The position numbers were made by a program, and so were the translations under genes. Below, in pieces: positions 26,918 to 36,022 of a DNA stretch of 57,235 bases. The stretch's first letter is position 1. Each line of letters opens with the position of its first letter. The stretch lies in contig JAJFGO010000095.1 of the NCBI GenBank assembly GCA_021776095.1, positions 1 through 57,235 of the forward strand. Direction: 5' to 3'. The DNA comes from Kiloniellaceae bacterium. Lineage in GTDB: Bacteria > Pseudomonadota > Alphaproteobacteria > Kiloniellales > J153. Under the pieces are notes generated by a model. It had not been told where the DNA came from and did not search any database. It worked only from the letters and a program-made list of their open reading frames with translations.

Positions 26918-27889
26918 ATGCCGATAAAGATACCGAACGATTTGCCGGCCCGCCGGGTGTTGGAACGCGAAGGCGTGCGCATCATCAGCGAGACCGATGC
27001 GATCCGCCAGGACATCCGGCCCATGCGCATCGCCCTGCTCAATCTCATGCCCGACAAGATCCGCACCGAGACCCAGTTCGCCCGGGTGATCGGCTCGACC
27101 CCCCTGCAGGTCGAGATGACCCTGCTCAACACCGGATCCTACAAGTCGCGCAACACGCCGGAGCGCCACCTGTTCGACTTCTACAAGACCTGGGACCAGG
27201 TCCGGCACGAATTCTTCGATGGATTGGTCGTCACCGGCGCGCCGGTCGAGATCATGCCCTTCGAGGAGGTGGACTACTGGCCGGAACTGATACGGATTCT
27301 CGACTGGGCGCAGACCAACGTGTTTCGCGGCTTCTACATCTGCTGGGGCGCCCAGGCCGCTCTGCACCACTACCACGGGGTGCCCAAGCACCGCCTGCCG
27401 CGCAAGATGTTCGGCATCTACCGGCACCGCATCCTAAAGTCGGATTCGAGCCTGCTCCTGGGCTTCAACGACCAGTTCTCGATTCCCGTCTCGCGCCACA
27501 CCGAAACCCGCAAGAGCGATATACCGGACCGGCCGGGTCTTAACGTGCTGGCGGAGTCCGACGAATCCGGCCTCTGCCTTATGGAGGACATCCCGCACCG
27601 TGCGGCCTACATGTTCAATCATCTGGAATACGACGCGGACACCCTGAAGAGCGAATACGAACGCGACGTCGAGGCCGGAGAGCTGATCCAGATTCCTAGA
27701 CATTATTTCCCGAACGACGACCCGGCGCAGGCGCCGACCAACCAGTGGCGCTCCTACGCCCACCTGCTGTTCTGGAATTGGATCGGGGAGATGTACCAAC
27801 AAACCCCCTTCGAGATCACTCAGATCGGCGCGAAGTGCGCGGCAGCGGCGCAAGCGGACCCGAAGGCAAAACTCGACAAAACGGCGTGA
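26918..27889 (+). CDS. metA: Homoserine O-acyltransferase MetA, predicted acetyl-CoA-specific
   Basis: MetA-family homoserine acyltransferase, 323 aa, first step of methionine synthesis. The catalytic cysteine is Cys142 in FYICWGAQAALHH, and His235 and Glu237 lie in MFNHLEYD, at the same numbers as in E. coli MetA. The acyl-donor position 111 is glutamate (TGAPVE), which in published work on this family goes with acetyl-CoA; succinyl-specific enzymes have glycine. That agrees with the upstream O-acetylhomoserine sulfhydrylase. Transcription may continue from metY or use its own promoter in the 199-base gap. AAGGA lies about five bases before the start. Confidence 0.94.
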   Translation: MPIKIPNDLPARRVLEREGVRIISETDAIRQDIRPMRIALLNLMPDKIRTETQFARVIGSTPLQVEMTLLNTGSYKSRNTPERHLFDFYKTWDQVRHEFFDGLVVTGAPVEIMPFEEVDYWPELIRILDWAQTNVFRGFYICWGAQAALHHYHGVPKHRLPRKMFGIYRHRILKSDSSLLLGFNDQFSIPVSRHTETRKSDIPDRPGLNVLAESDESGLCLMEDIPHRAAYMFNHLEYDADTLKSEYERDVEAGELIQIPRHYFPNDDPAQAPTNQWRSYAHLLFWNWIGEMYQQTPFEITQIGAKCAAAAQADPKAKLDKTA

Positions 27890-27956
27890 GGGGGCGAAGC
27901 CGCTATTTTACGCTAGACGTGAGCTTTCTACAGCTCTTCGACGCCATGTTCGTGAA

Positions 27957-28352
27957 CTAGGCGGTCGTTTCCTCGGTATCCTTACTGATGCCTGCGGGTT
28001 CCCAAAGTTGGATCGGGTTTCCTTCGGGATCGGCTAACTTGGCAAACCGGCCGTTTGGGTAGATTTCCGTTTCGATCTCGACCTTGGTTCCCGCCGCCTC
28101 AAGTTGGGCCGCGATAGCGTCCAGATTGCGGACCCGGAAATTGATCATCCATTGCTTTTCCGGATCTCCGAAGTACGCGGTATCCTGTTGGAACGGGGCG
28201 AAAACGGTCGTCCCGCCGGACTGACGCCAGCCCTCGGTTTCATAGTCTTGCGGCACTTCGGAGACGCCCAGGTTCTCGGCGTACCACTTGGCCAGCGCCT
28301 TTGGGTCCCTTGAGCGGAAAAAGAAGCCGCCAATTCCAAGAACCTTTTCCAT
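27957..28352 (-). CDS. VOC (glyoxalase/bleomycin resistance-like) family protein
   Basis: 131 aa with the beta-alpha-beta-beta-beta layout of vicinal-oxygen-chelate proteins. It opens GIGGFFFRSRDPKALAKWYAENLGV and ends PNGRFAKLADPEGNPIQLWEP with the metal-ligand-type Glu near the end. It may be a lyase, dioxygenase or binding protein; the substrate is not predictable. It converges with metA. The start at MEKVLGIGG is used, as the in-frame ATGs further upstream add no domain. Confidence 0.85.
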   Translation of the reverse strand: MEKVLGIGGFFFRSRDPKALAKWYAENLGVSEVPQDYETEGWRQSGGTTVFAPFQQDTAYFGDPEKQWMINFRVRNLDAIAAQLEAAGTKVEIETEIYPNGRFAKLADPEGNPIQLWEPAGISKDTEETTA

Positions 28353-28742
28353 TGTCCGATCCCTATGCCACATAAGGAAAAATCGCGAATCCCCCGCCAA
28401 TATTACCCTGGGAATCCGGAATCTGGAAACAATACCAGGATACTAGAGGACTGGCGAGGTTGCGCCGCCGGGGTCGACGGAAACCTTTCTGAAGTCATGC
28501 GGTATCCCTTTGGCCGTGCCGGTCTATCTTCTTTGAGGTCAGGAGAAACGTTTGGCCGCCGGGCCTCGTACAATGAGTATAATTCGGCTTCTACCGACGA
28601 ATGCCAGTTCGTGACTACATTTCGTGATATCCCCCGGGCGGCGATGGCGTATCGGCCGCCAGCGGCTGGGACATAGATGAGGACCTGACATTTGCCGCAC
28701 GCCGCGAAAGGTCCTGCGGCCTGGTCTTGGGAGGACATATAG
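28353..28742. other. Intergenic region between VOC gene and SNase-like gene
   Basis: 390 bases between divergent genes. A minus-strand frame of up to 125 codons runs through it (28403-28780) with a CGKC pair near its start. Its codon usage is not clearly coding, it overlaps the start of the plus-strand gene and I recognise no family, so I do not call it. GGGAGG at 28729-28734 is the ribosome binding site for the next gene. Confidence 0.4.
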
Positions 28743-29228
28743 ATGCGTGCCTCGATCTTCCTGTTCTCGTTTCTGGCCATGGTGGTCGTATACCAGCCGC
28801 GGCCAGCCGACGCGGACGCCGGGCGCCTCGCGTTGGTTCAAGCGGACGGGTCCCTGCGAATTGGCAACCGGACGGTGCGCTTGTACGGCATTCACATTCC
28901 GGTCACCGATCGCAGCTGCACGACCCGGCTTCGACCGACACGTTGCGGCTCCAGAGCGGCTTTGGATTTGGACTCCCGTCTTCAAGGTTTCGTCTATTGC
29001 CGCTTCCTGGGTCGTAACAGCGACGGCAGCCACAACGCCTTTTGCGAGGCCGATTGCAACACCGCCGCTGGACGGTGCCGGGAGGATCTGGGTGCCCGTC
29101 TGATCTCCCAAGGCTGGGCGGTGGCCGCGCCGGGGGCGCCCTTCGACTATGTCGTGAGAGAGAAAGTGGCTCGCAAGCATGGGCGCGGCATCTGGGGATT
29201 CCAAGCCGACAGCGTCATCTTTCGCTGA
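28743..29228 (+). CDS. Exported thermonuclease (SNase)-like protein, probably without nuclease activity
   Basis: 161 aa with an N-terminal signal peptide (hydrophobic SIFLFSFLAMVVVY). The strand RTVRLYGIHIPVTD and the C-terminal DLGARLISQGWAVAAPG ... YVVREKVARKHGRGIWG match the staphylococcal-nuclease (OB-fold) pattern found in many alphaproteobacterial secreted proteins. The glutamate that should follow the first strand (usual DAPE) is missing. The central part is cysteine-rich (CTTRLRPTRC, FCEADCNTAAGRC), suggesting disulfides. Likely an exported, structurally stabilised non-catalytic variant; this is inference. Confidence 0.75.
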   Translation: MRASIFLFSFLAMVVVYQPRPADADAGRLALVQADGSLRIGNRTVRLYGIHIPVTDRSCTTRLRPTRCGSRAALDLDSRLQGFVYCRFLGRNSDGSHNAFCEADCNTAAGRCREDLGARLISQGWAVAAPGAPFDYVVREKVARKHGRGIWGFQADSVIFR

Positions 29229-29335
29229 GATCCCTCGGCGTTTTCTTGCAGAGCTCGGGAGTTGAAGAACGGCCTTAAGAAGCCGCCCCAACGCTTCGTC
29301 ACCACCTTATTGCCGTGATTACCGGCCCGGTCTAA

Positions 29336-30460
<1,125 letters not shown>

Positions 30461-30604
30461 TTAATTTTTTCGTAAGAAATTATAGAGGTTTAACCAAGCT
30501 TTCACCTGCCGTTGTTAGGGTGTTTTCCAATTGCGCGGCGGCGCCTTCAGGGCCCGGCGTAACGCAAAGCACGGAATTCCCGCCCCTGACAAATCGGGTA
30601 GATC

Positions 30605-31165
30605 ATGAACGCACAGAATGGCGCCGTCGGTAAGATCGATGCGAAGCTTCAGTCGGAAGTCTACAACCTGATCCATTACATCGACCGGCTACGCAAGGAA
30701 ATCGCCGGTATCGCGCAGGAGAAGAACAGCCAGACCCGATTCGAGGGCATGGCCGACCGCCTGGACGCAATCATTGGCTCAACCGCCGAAGCGACCGACA
30801 GTATTCTGTCCGCCATGGAAGACCTCGACAATCTGGTGGATAAGATCCGCGCCCACCCGGACGCCAAGGAGATCGATTCGCTCTGCGACAAGATCACCGC
30901 CAATACCACCAAGGCCATGGAGGCCTGCAGCTTTCAGGACCTGACCGGTCAGCGCGTCTCCAAGGTGATCGGCTCCCTGCGTTTCGTCGAGGAACGGGTC
31001 AACTCCATGGCCGAGTTGTGCGGCCGAGAAGAGATCGAATCCCTAAGCAGTGAAATGAGCTACGACGGCGACGTGGACACCGTGGATGACGGCGTTGCCC
31101 TGGAAGGCCCGCAGCGCAACGGCGAGGCAATTTCCCAGGACGATATCGACGCCCTCTTCAACTAA
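30605..31165 (+). CDS. CheZ-like protein phosphatase
   Basis: 186 aa, mostly helical. The CheZ phosphatase signature is clear in ACSFQDLTGQRVSKVIGSLRF, which contains the Asp and Gln equivalents of the residues that dephosphorylate CheY-P. The extreme C-terminus ISQDDIDALFN matches the CheY-binding tail. A long two-helix hairpin is expected from about residue 15 to 145. It is not next to a che operon; hemB is 144 bases upstream. The AT-rich leader 30461-30600 probably holds its promoter. Confidence 0.88.
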   Translation: MNAQNGAVGKIDAKLQSEVYNLIHYIDRLRKEIAGIAQEKNSQTRFEGMADRLDAIIGSTAEATDSILSAMEDLDNLVDKIRAHPDAKEIDSLCDKITANTTKAMEACSFQDLTGQRVSKVIGSLRFVEERVNSMAELCGREEIESLSSEMSYDGDVDTVDDGVALEGPQRNGEAISQDDIDALFN

Positions 31166-31166
31166 G

Positions 31167-31183
31167 GCGCGCTTAGGGCGCGC
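31167..31183 (+). terminator. GC hairpin after cheZ-like gene
   Basis: Perfect arms GCGCGC around the loop TTAGG begin two bases after the stop codon. A second perfect hairpin, with arms CCGGTTC and GAACCGG, lies at 31199-31216. Neither has a T-tract. They may slow or end transcription of the cheZ-like unit. Confidence 0.4.
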
Positions 31184-31420
31184 TCGCCATTTCATAATCC
31201 GGTTCGTTTGAACCGGTGGCCGGCTCGATCCGGCGCGGCGGCTGTGCCGCCAGAGCGAAGGCCACCCAGCCACCCGGTCCACCGCATGGCGTCGCTTGTG
31301 TTCGGCGGATCCCTTTCGGTATCGCGCCTTGGGGCGTATTCAACTTTGTAATTGTTGGTATGTTAATGTTTACACTCTACCTATACGGGTATATCCTCGA
31401 TCCTCCAGGAAACCAAAGAC

Positions 31421-31894
31421 ATGAGGTCTCTCGAGACCTTCGTGGCCTACCCCGAATCGGACGCGCTTCAACCGGATGCGGAGAAAGCCTCCGAATTCCT
31501 TGCCTACTGCCTGAAGGTGAAGTCATCCGGCGGCTACGCCCGCCGCGAAGACTTTAACCCCGAGCTGCTGCGACCGTGGCTGGGACACATCATGATCCTC
31601 GAATTTCTGCCGGAACAAGACGATTTCCGCTACCGCATGTACGGGACCATGATCGCTTTTGAGAGCGGATTCGACATGACAGGCAAGCTCGTGTCGGATT
31701 TTCAGAGCGAGACCGGCGACTTCTTCCGCGGGCTATACCGTGAAGCCGTGGACCGGCGCGAAATCATCTTCAGCGGCATTTCCGGAGTTCATGCCGAGAG
31801 CCACTGCGATTGGCACCGGGTCATTTGCCCGACACAGCGCGATCAATCGATCCAAATCGTCGCCTGCAACTATTCCAAGGTCCGCAAGAATTAG
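31421..31894 (+). CDS. PAS-domain protein (PAS_5-like)
   Basis: 157 aa consisting of one PAS-like domain of the type common in Rhodospirillales: LRPWLGHIMILEFLPEQDDFRYRMYGT near the start, then FDMTGKLVSDF, and the closing strands DWHRVICPTQRDQSIQIVACNY. There is no kinase, cyclase or DNA-binding output domain, so it probably works as a stand-alone sensory subunit; partner unknown. An AT-rich stretch at 31335-31395 upstream, unusual for this GC-rich window, is the probable promoter. Confidence 0.8.
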   Translation: MRSLETFVAYPESDALQPDAEKASEFLAYCLKVKSSGGYARREDFNPELLRPWLGHIMILEFLPEQDDFRYRMYGTMIAFESGFDMTGKLVSDFQSETGDFFRGLYREAVDRREIIFSGISGVHAESHCDWHRVICPTQRDQSIQIVACNYSKVRKN

Positions 31895-32093
31895 ACCCAA
31901 GCCTAGAAACCCTGCCGTGGCCGACCGCGCCGATAGGCCCCGCCGGCACCTCGCCTCACCGCCACTGGTGCCCGACTCCGCGTGTTTCGGATAGGATGAT
32001 GGCCCATTCCGCACGGGCCTGTGATTTGACCTGGGCGCGAGCCCGGCGATAGTCAGCGTTTGGGATTGTTCAAGAGAGGAGCCCAGCGCAGCG

Positions 32094-32720
32094 ATGGCGA
32101 AATCGAAAAAGAAACGCGCCCGAACGTCCAAGCGGCAAAGCACAATCGATTGGGGTGGCCCGGCCGCACCCGGCACCAGGTACGTTAACTTTGTTCTCGG
32201 CGCGCTGGCCCTGGCGGTCCTTCTGGGCGGCGGCGCCTATTGGTGGATGGGGCGGGCGGCACAAGGCGACTTCGATGCGCTTGTCGTGGCCGGACTGGCG
32301 GCCTTGGAGCGAGTCGAATCGTTCCCGAACGACGGCCGCACCCACTTGAACCCCGGCGAACACCACAGTTACGCCACCTCGTTTCCAACCTCCGGCCCGC
32401 ACGACCCCTTCCCGACAGCAACCGGCGTGTACGATTCTCCGCAGCGCCCAACCAAATTGGTCCATGCCCTGGAGCACGGCAGTATCGTGTTTTACTACGA
32501 CAAGCCCGCGACCGAAGTCATGGCCCAGCTAGAGGATTGGGCAAGGCTCTACACCGGCACCTGGGACGGGGTCGTGGTCACCCCCCTCCCCGGCTTGGGC
32601 GGCGGTATCGTCGCGACGGCCTGGCAGAAAAAGCTTTCGCTCACCCCCTTCGACCCGGCCGCAGCGGCCGCCTTCGTCGATGCCTATCGCGGACGGGGAC
32701 CGGAAAACCCGGTCCGTTAG
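32094..32720 (+). CDS. DUF3105 family membrane-anchored protein
   Basis: 208 aa. A very basic N-terminus (MAKSKKKRARTSKR) is followed by one TM helix at about 35-52. The outside domain has the DUF3105 signature: LNPGEHHSYATSFPTSGPHDP, then KLVHALEHGSIVFYY, and later ATAWQKKL. Histidines in HALEHG and HHSY could bind metal. Function unknown. It is convergent with the sigma factor gene. GGAG about 12 bases upstream is a weak but acceptable ribosome binding site. Confidence 0.85.
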   Translation: MAKSKKKRARTSKRQSTIDWGGPAAPGTRYVNFVLGALALAVLLGGGAYWWMGRAAQGDFDALVVAGLAALERVESFPNDGRTHLNPGEHHSYATSFPTSGPHDPFPTATGVYDSPQRPTKLVHALEHGSIVFYYDKPATEVMAQLEDWARLYTGTWDGVVVTPLPGLGGGIVATAWQKKLSLTPFDPAAAAAFVDAYRGRGPENPVR

Positions 32721-32796
32721 ATGGCGATAGCAAGGCCTCGTAAGATCCTCCAGATCTCATGAGCATCAAAGACCGATAGCCGGAAGACGGAAACGA

Positions 32797-33519
32797 TCAG
32801 TGGTGCAGTTCTTGTGCCGGCAATGCCGCCTGGCCCTGCAGCCTCGCGACTACAGCCGCCGTCGTTCTGGCGCAACGTGAACCGCCGAAGGGGAACGCCG
32901 TGGTGGATACCGCAGTCAGGTAATCTTGCAGGCCCGAACGCAACACGGCCTTGGCACGATGCAGCCGGGTCTTCACGGTCTCCGGCTTTATGCCGAGAAT
33001 ATCAGCGGTTTCCGCCACCGTCATTTGCTCGACAACACGCAGCATGAAGACTTCGCGGAAACCGTCGGCCAATCCATCGACCTCTTGCTCCAAGAGTCTG
33101 CGAACGTCGTTCATGGCGGCCAAGCGTTCCGGCGTCAGCGGCGCGGCGCCCGAATCGCGGTGAGTTTGTTCCATACGAAAATCGTCCAACCTGACATCCG
33201 TTGCGAACGCTAGCTCCCGGCGTTTCAACTGACGCACGCGGGAAATGGCAAGATTGGCCGTGATTTTCGCCAACCATGCGCCGACATTCCCAAAATCGCG
33301 AAGGGACGACAACTCGACAAAGGCTTTGACGAAGGCATCCTGAACGACGTCTTCGGCTTCCGCATCGTTCCGCAAGATACTGCGTGCGATCCGATACATG
33401 CGCTGGTTGTGCACCCGCATGATCGACGCGAGCTGGTCGGAGCGCCCCTGGCGCGCGTCGTCGACCGCCACGTAAAGATCGGTATCAATTGCCTCTTCGA
33501 AACCCTGGTACGACGGCAT
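32797..33519 (-). CDS. ECF-type RNA polymerase sigma factor
   Basis: 240 aa. Region 2 is NQRMYRIARSILRNDAEAEDVVQDAFVKAF, with the later GAWLAKITANLAISRVRQLKR. Region 4 is LPx-less EVFMLRVVEQMTVAETADILGIKPETVKTRLHRAK, a clear helix-turn-helix. A C-terminal extension containing FPFGGSRCART is seen in one group of ECF factors. No anti-sigma gene is next to it, so control may be through the C-terminal extension or a distant partner. It directs transcription of an unknown regulon. Confidence 0.9.
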   Translation of the reverse strand: MPSYQGFEEAIDTDLYVAVDDARQGRSDQLASIMRVHNQRMYRIARSILRNDAEAEDVVQDAFVKAFVELSSLRDFGNVGAWLAKITANLAISRVRQLKRRELAFATDVRLDDFRMEQTHRDSGAAPLTPERLAAMNDVRRLLEQEVDGLADGFREVFMLRVVEQMTVAETADILGIKPETVKTRLHRAKAVLRSGLQDYLTAVSTTAFPFGGSRCARTTAAVVARLQGQAALPAQELHH

Positions 33520-33619
33520 CCCTGATCATATTACCCATTCAAGCCCATTGGCACGGTATAGACGCTTGAGCCGGCCAAAAGGTTCCCGGAATTTCTTGAT
33601 CAACAGGGGGCTCGCACGT

Positions 33620-34213
33620 TCAGATCCCTTTGGTCAGTAAGACCCAATTCTGGCCTGGATTTCGCCAATCATCCTTGACTATGGGCCGCATGGCAATCTG
33701 TGCGAAGCCGCACCTTTCATAGAGCTGACGCGCGCCGGTATTGGCGTCCGACACGATGATGCTGAGGCCGCGTGCCCCTGTTTGCGCCGCCAAATCTTTG
33801 GCAAGAGCCAAAAACTGTGTCCCATAGCCCTGCCCCCTGTGGCTGGGATAGCAGGCCAGGACGTTGACATACCAGGTGCCGGGCGCCAGGTTCTCCAGTT
33901 CCTGTAAGGGCACGAACATGGCCGGCATATCGTCGTCGATCGCTTCAGGCCGATCGGGCAAGGCGTAGCCGATCAGGCAGGCGACCGCCGCGCCCTCGAT
34001 TTCCAAGATAGTCGCGTTCCGGTACGAAAATCCGCTGTCTTCGCGCTTGGCGCGCCGCCGCCCGACATCCCAGGCGGTCTCGCCCGGCTCCGTCATTTTC
34101 TCCCAAAGGTAGAGCGGCATGCCCTCCCCGGCGAAGTCGATCAGCTCAGCCAAGGCCTCGGCGTCGTCGGGCCGGGCCGGGCGGAACGGCGGCGCCAATC
34201 CTACCATCGTCAA
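33620..34213 (-). CDS. GNAT family N-acetyltransferase
   Basis: 197 aa. GNAT motif A is visible in LACYPSHRGQGYGTQFLALAK (acetyl-CoA pyrophosphate loop RGQGYG), followed by LSIIVSDANTGARQLYERCGF (motif B). The N-terminus FRPARPDDAEALAELIDFAGEG is typical. Substrate unknown; possibly an amine, antibiotic or ribosomal protein. It lies 65 bases after the formate/nitrite transporter gene on the same strand. Confidence 0.88.
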   Translation of the reverse strand: MTMVGLAPPFRPARPDDAEALAELIDFAGEGMPLYLWEKMTEPGETAWDVGRRRAKREDSGFSYRNATILEIEGAAVACLIGYALPDRPEAIDDDMPAMFVPLQELENLAPGTWYVNVLACYPSHRGQGYGTQFLALAKDLAAQTGARGLSIIVSDANTGARQLYERCGFAQIAMRPIVKDDWRNPGQNWVLLTKGI

Positions 34214-34278
34214 ACTCCATCCAATGTAGCGCGCGCGGGCTGTTACATATCCACGCAGTCCTAGTTAGATAACCGGTC

Positions 34279-35109
34279 CTAGTCGGCATCGCCGTGGCGC
34301 AAATAGACCAGCCAATAGGTCAAGGCGACCAGTCCACTGCCACCCACTATGTTGCCCAGGGTGACGGGTATCAAATTGGTGAACAAGGCCCCGAAATCAA
34401 CCTCACCGCCGGCCGCGATCATGCCCAGCGGGATCAGGTACATATTGGCCACGGAATGTTCGAAGCCTAGGGCCACGAAGGCTGAGATCGGGAACACGAT
34501 CGCCAAAACCTTGCCGGTCACTTCCCGAGCGGCGAAGCACAGCCAGACGGCCAAGCACACCAAGGTATTGCACAGCACGCCGCGAAAGAAGGCGGTCATG
34601 GGGTCCAAATCGATCTTGGCTTGGGCGATGCGCGCGGCAGTTTGGCCAACCGCGCCGCCATTCAACTCCAGGGCCCCGGCCAAAACGAACAGCGCCACGG
34701 TGCCGATCGCGCCGACGAAATTAGCCACATAGACCAGGGTCCAGTTGCGCAGCAATTGTCCCGTCGTCACCTTGCGCTCAGCCCAGGCCATAACGATCAG
34801 GTTGTTGCCGGTAAACAGTTCCGCCCCGCCGATCAGGACCAGAATCAGACCGAGCGAAAAGGCAACCCCGCCCAGCAGGCGGCCGGGACCGAAGCCCATA
34901 TCGCTACCGGTAATGACCAGGGTATAGAACATGGCGCCAAAGCTGATGAAGGCGCCGGCCAGAACGCCAAGTGTGGCGGTCTTTAGGGCCGGCATGTTGG
35001 CCTTGGCCACCCCGCCGCTTTCGATACGCAGGGCGATCTGCGCCGGGCTATAAGCGTCCACAGAGTTATCGGTGGGTTGGTTTGGCTGTGCCATGCGCGG
35101 TCCGTTCAT
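34279..35109 (-). CDS. Formate/nitrite transporter (FNT) family channel
   Basis: 276 aa with six TM helices typical of FocA/NirC pentameric channels. Family marks are GGVAFSLGLILVLIGGAELFTGN, the NWTLVYVANFVGAIG stretch and the central-histidine segment ALGFEHSVANMYLIPLGM. It should conduct formate, nitrite, hydrosulfide or another small anion; the neighbours (hydrolase, decarboxylases) do not settle which. The ATG at 35109 and the one at 35094 are equally plausible starts. Confidence 0.9.
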   Translation of the reverse strand: MNGPRMAQPNQPTDNSVDAYSPAQIALRIESGGVAKANMPALKTATLGVLAGAFISFGAMFYTLVITGSDMGFGPGRLLGGVAFSLGLILVLIGGAELFTGNNLIVMAWAERKVTTGQLLRNWTLVYVANFVGAIGTVALFVLAGALELNGGAVGQTAARIAQAKIDLDPMTAFFRGVLCNTLVCLAVWLCFAAREVTGKVLAIVFPISAFVALGFEHSVANMYLIPLGMIAAGGEVDFGALFTNLIPVTLGNIVGGSGLVALTYWLVYLRHGDAD

Positions 35110-35160
35110 TGTTGCGGCCGGCAGGGTCTCAAGGCCTAGGCTCGGGCGCCATGATCCGGG

Positions 35161-36009
35161 TCAATCGGCGGAAAGCCAGGCCAGAATTGGGTCGGTCTGG
35201 CTCTCGTCCAGCAGCGCCGGCGCATGGCCGCAGCCAGGCACTTGGATGACTTCGGCCTTCGGCCCGCGCAGCGCCATCTCCTGGGCAGTCTCGGCCAACA
35301 GCAGATCGGATTCCGCGCCGCGCAACACCAGGGTCGGACAGGCGATCCGGTCCCACAGCGGCCAGAGGTCGACATCGTCCATCTCGCCGGGCTTGAAGGT
35401 CTCGCCGATCGCGGGATCGTAGCCCAGGCGATAGCCGCCGTCTTCGTCCGGGCGAACGCTGGTCTCTGTCAGATAGCGCCACTGCGCGTCGCTCAGTTCG
35501 CCGAAGGGAGCATGAACCTTGCGGCAATAGGCTTCAGCAGCAGCCAGGTCCGGGAAATGCGGGTCGGCGCCCACATAGGCCGCGAGGCGTTCCATGGCGG
35601 CGCGCGGGATGAAGGGACCGACATCGTTGATGACCAGGCGCCGGATCGGCGAGCCGGGCTGGGCCGCCATCATCATGCCCATTAAACCGCCCATGGAGGT
35701 GCCGACCCAATCGACCTCGGCACAATCTAGGCGGGCGAGCAAGACCGTCATGTCGGCTAGATATTGCGGATAGCCGTATCCGGTTGGTTGGGCCAAGCGA
35801 TCGCTGGCGCCCCGCCCGACCATATCGGGACAAGCCACCCGGCGCCCGGCCTCGGCCAGGCGGGCGGCCAGAGCGTCGAAGTCGCGCCCGTTGCGGGTCA
35901 GGCCGTGGACGCAAACCACCGGCCGCGCGGCGCGCGCCGGCCCCCATTCGCCATAAGCCGTACGGTGAAAACCGGCGGCGGAAAGGGAGGAAACGCTGGC
36001 CCGGCGCAT
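35161..36009 (-). CDS. Alpha/beta hydrolase
   Basis: 282 aa soluble alpha/beta-hydrolase: oxyanion segment VVCVHGLTRNGRDF, nucleophile elbow GTSMGGLMGM, aspartate in LRGAESDLLL and histidine in PGCGHAPAL. Esterase, lactonase or C-C hydrolase activity is possible; no specific substrate can be named. It starts 13 bases after the upstream decarboxylase and is probably co-transcribed with it. Confidence 0.88.
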   Translation of the reverse strand: MRRASVSSLSAAGFHRTAYGEWGPARAARPVVCVHGLTRNGRDFDALAARLAEAGRRVACPDMVGRGASDRLAQPTGYGYPQYLADMTVLLARLDCAEVDWVGTSMGGLMGMMMAAQPGSPIRRLVINDVGPFIPRAAMERLAAYVGADPHFPDLAAAEAYCRKVHAPFGELSDAQWRYLTETSVRPDEDGGYRLGYDPAIGETFKPGEMDDVDLWPLWDRIACPTLVLRGAESDLLLAETAQEMALRGPKAEVIQVPGCGHAPALLDESQTDPILAWLSAD

Positions 36010-36022
36010 AGTCCCTAGCCGC

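Noticed and set aside
28403-28780. Minus-strand frame of 125 codons with a CGKC pair
   Set aside because: Overlaps the start of the SNase-like gene, codon usage is not convincingly coding, and no family is recognised.
30462-30482. Possible CtrA site (TTAA-N7-GTAA) before the cheZ-like gene
   Set aside because: One mismatch in a short degenerate motif within AT-rich DNA; not enough to call.
31216-31557. Plus-strand frame with a hydrophobic stretch upstream of the PAS gene
   Set aside because: It covers hairpins and the AT-rich promoter region and overlaps the PAS gene out of frame.
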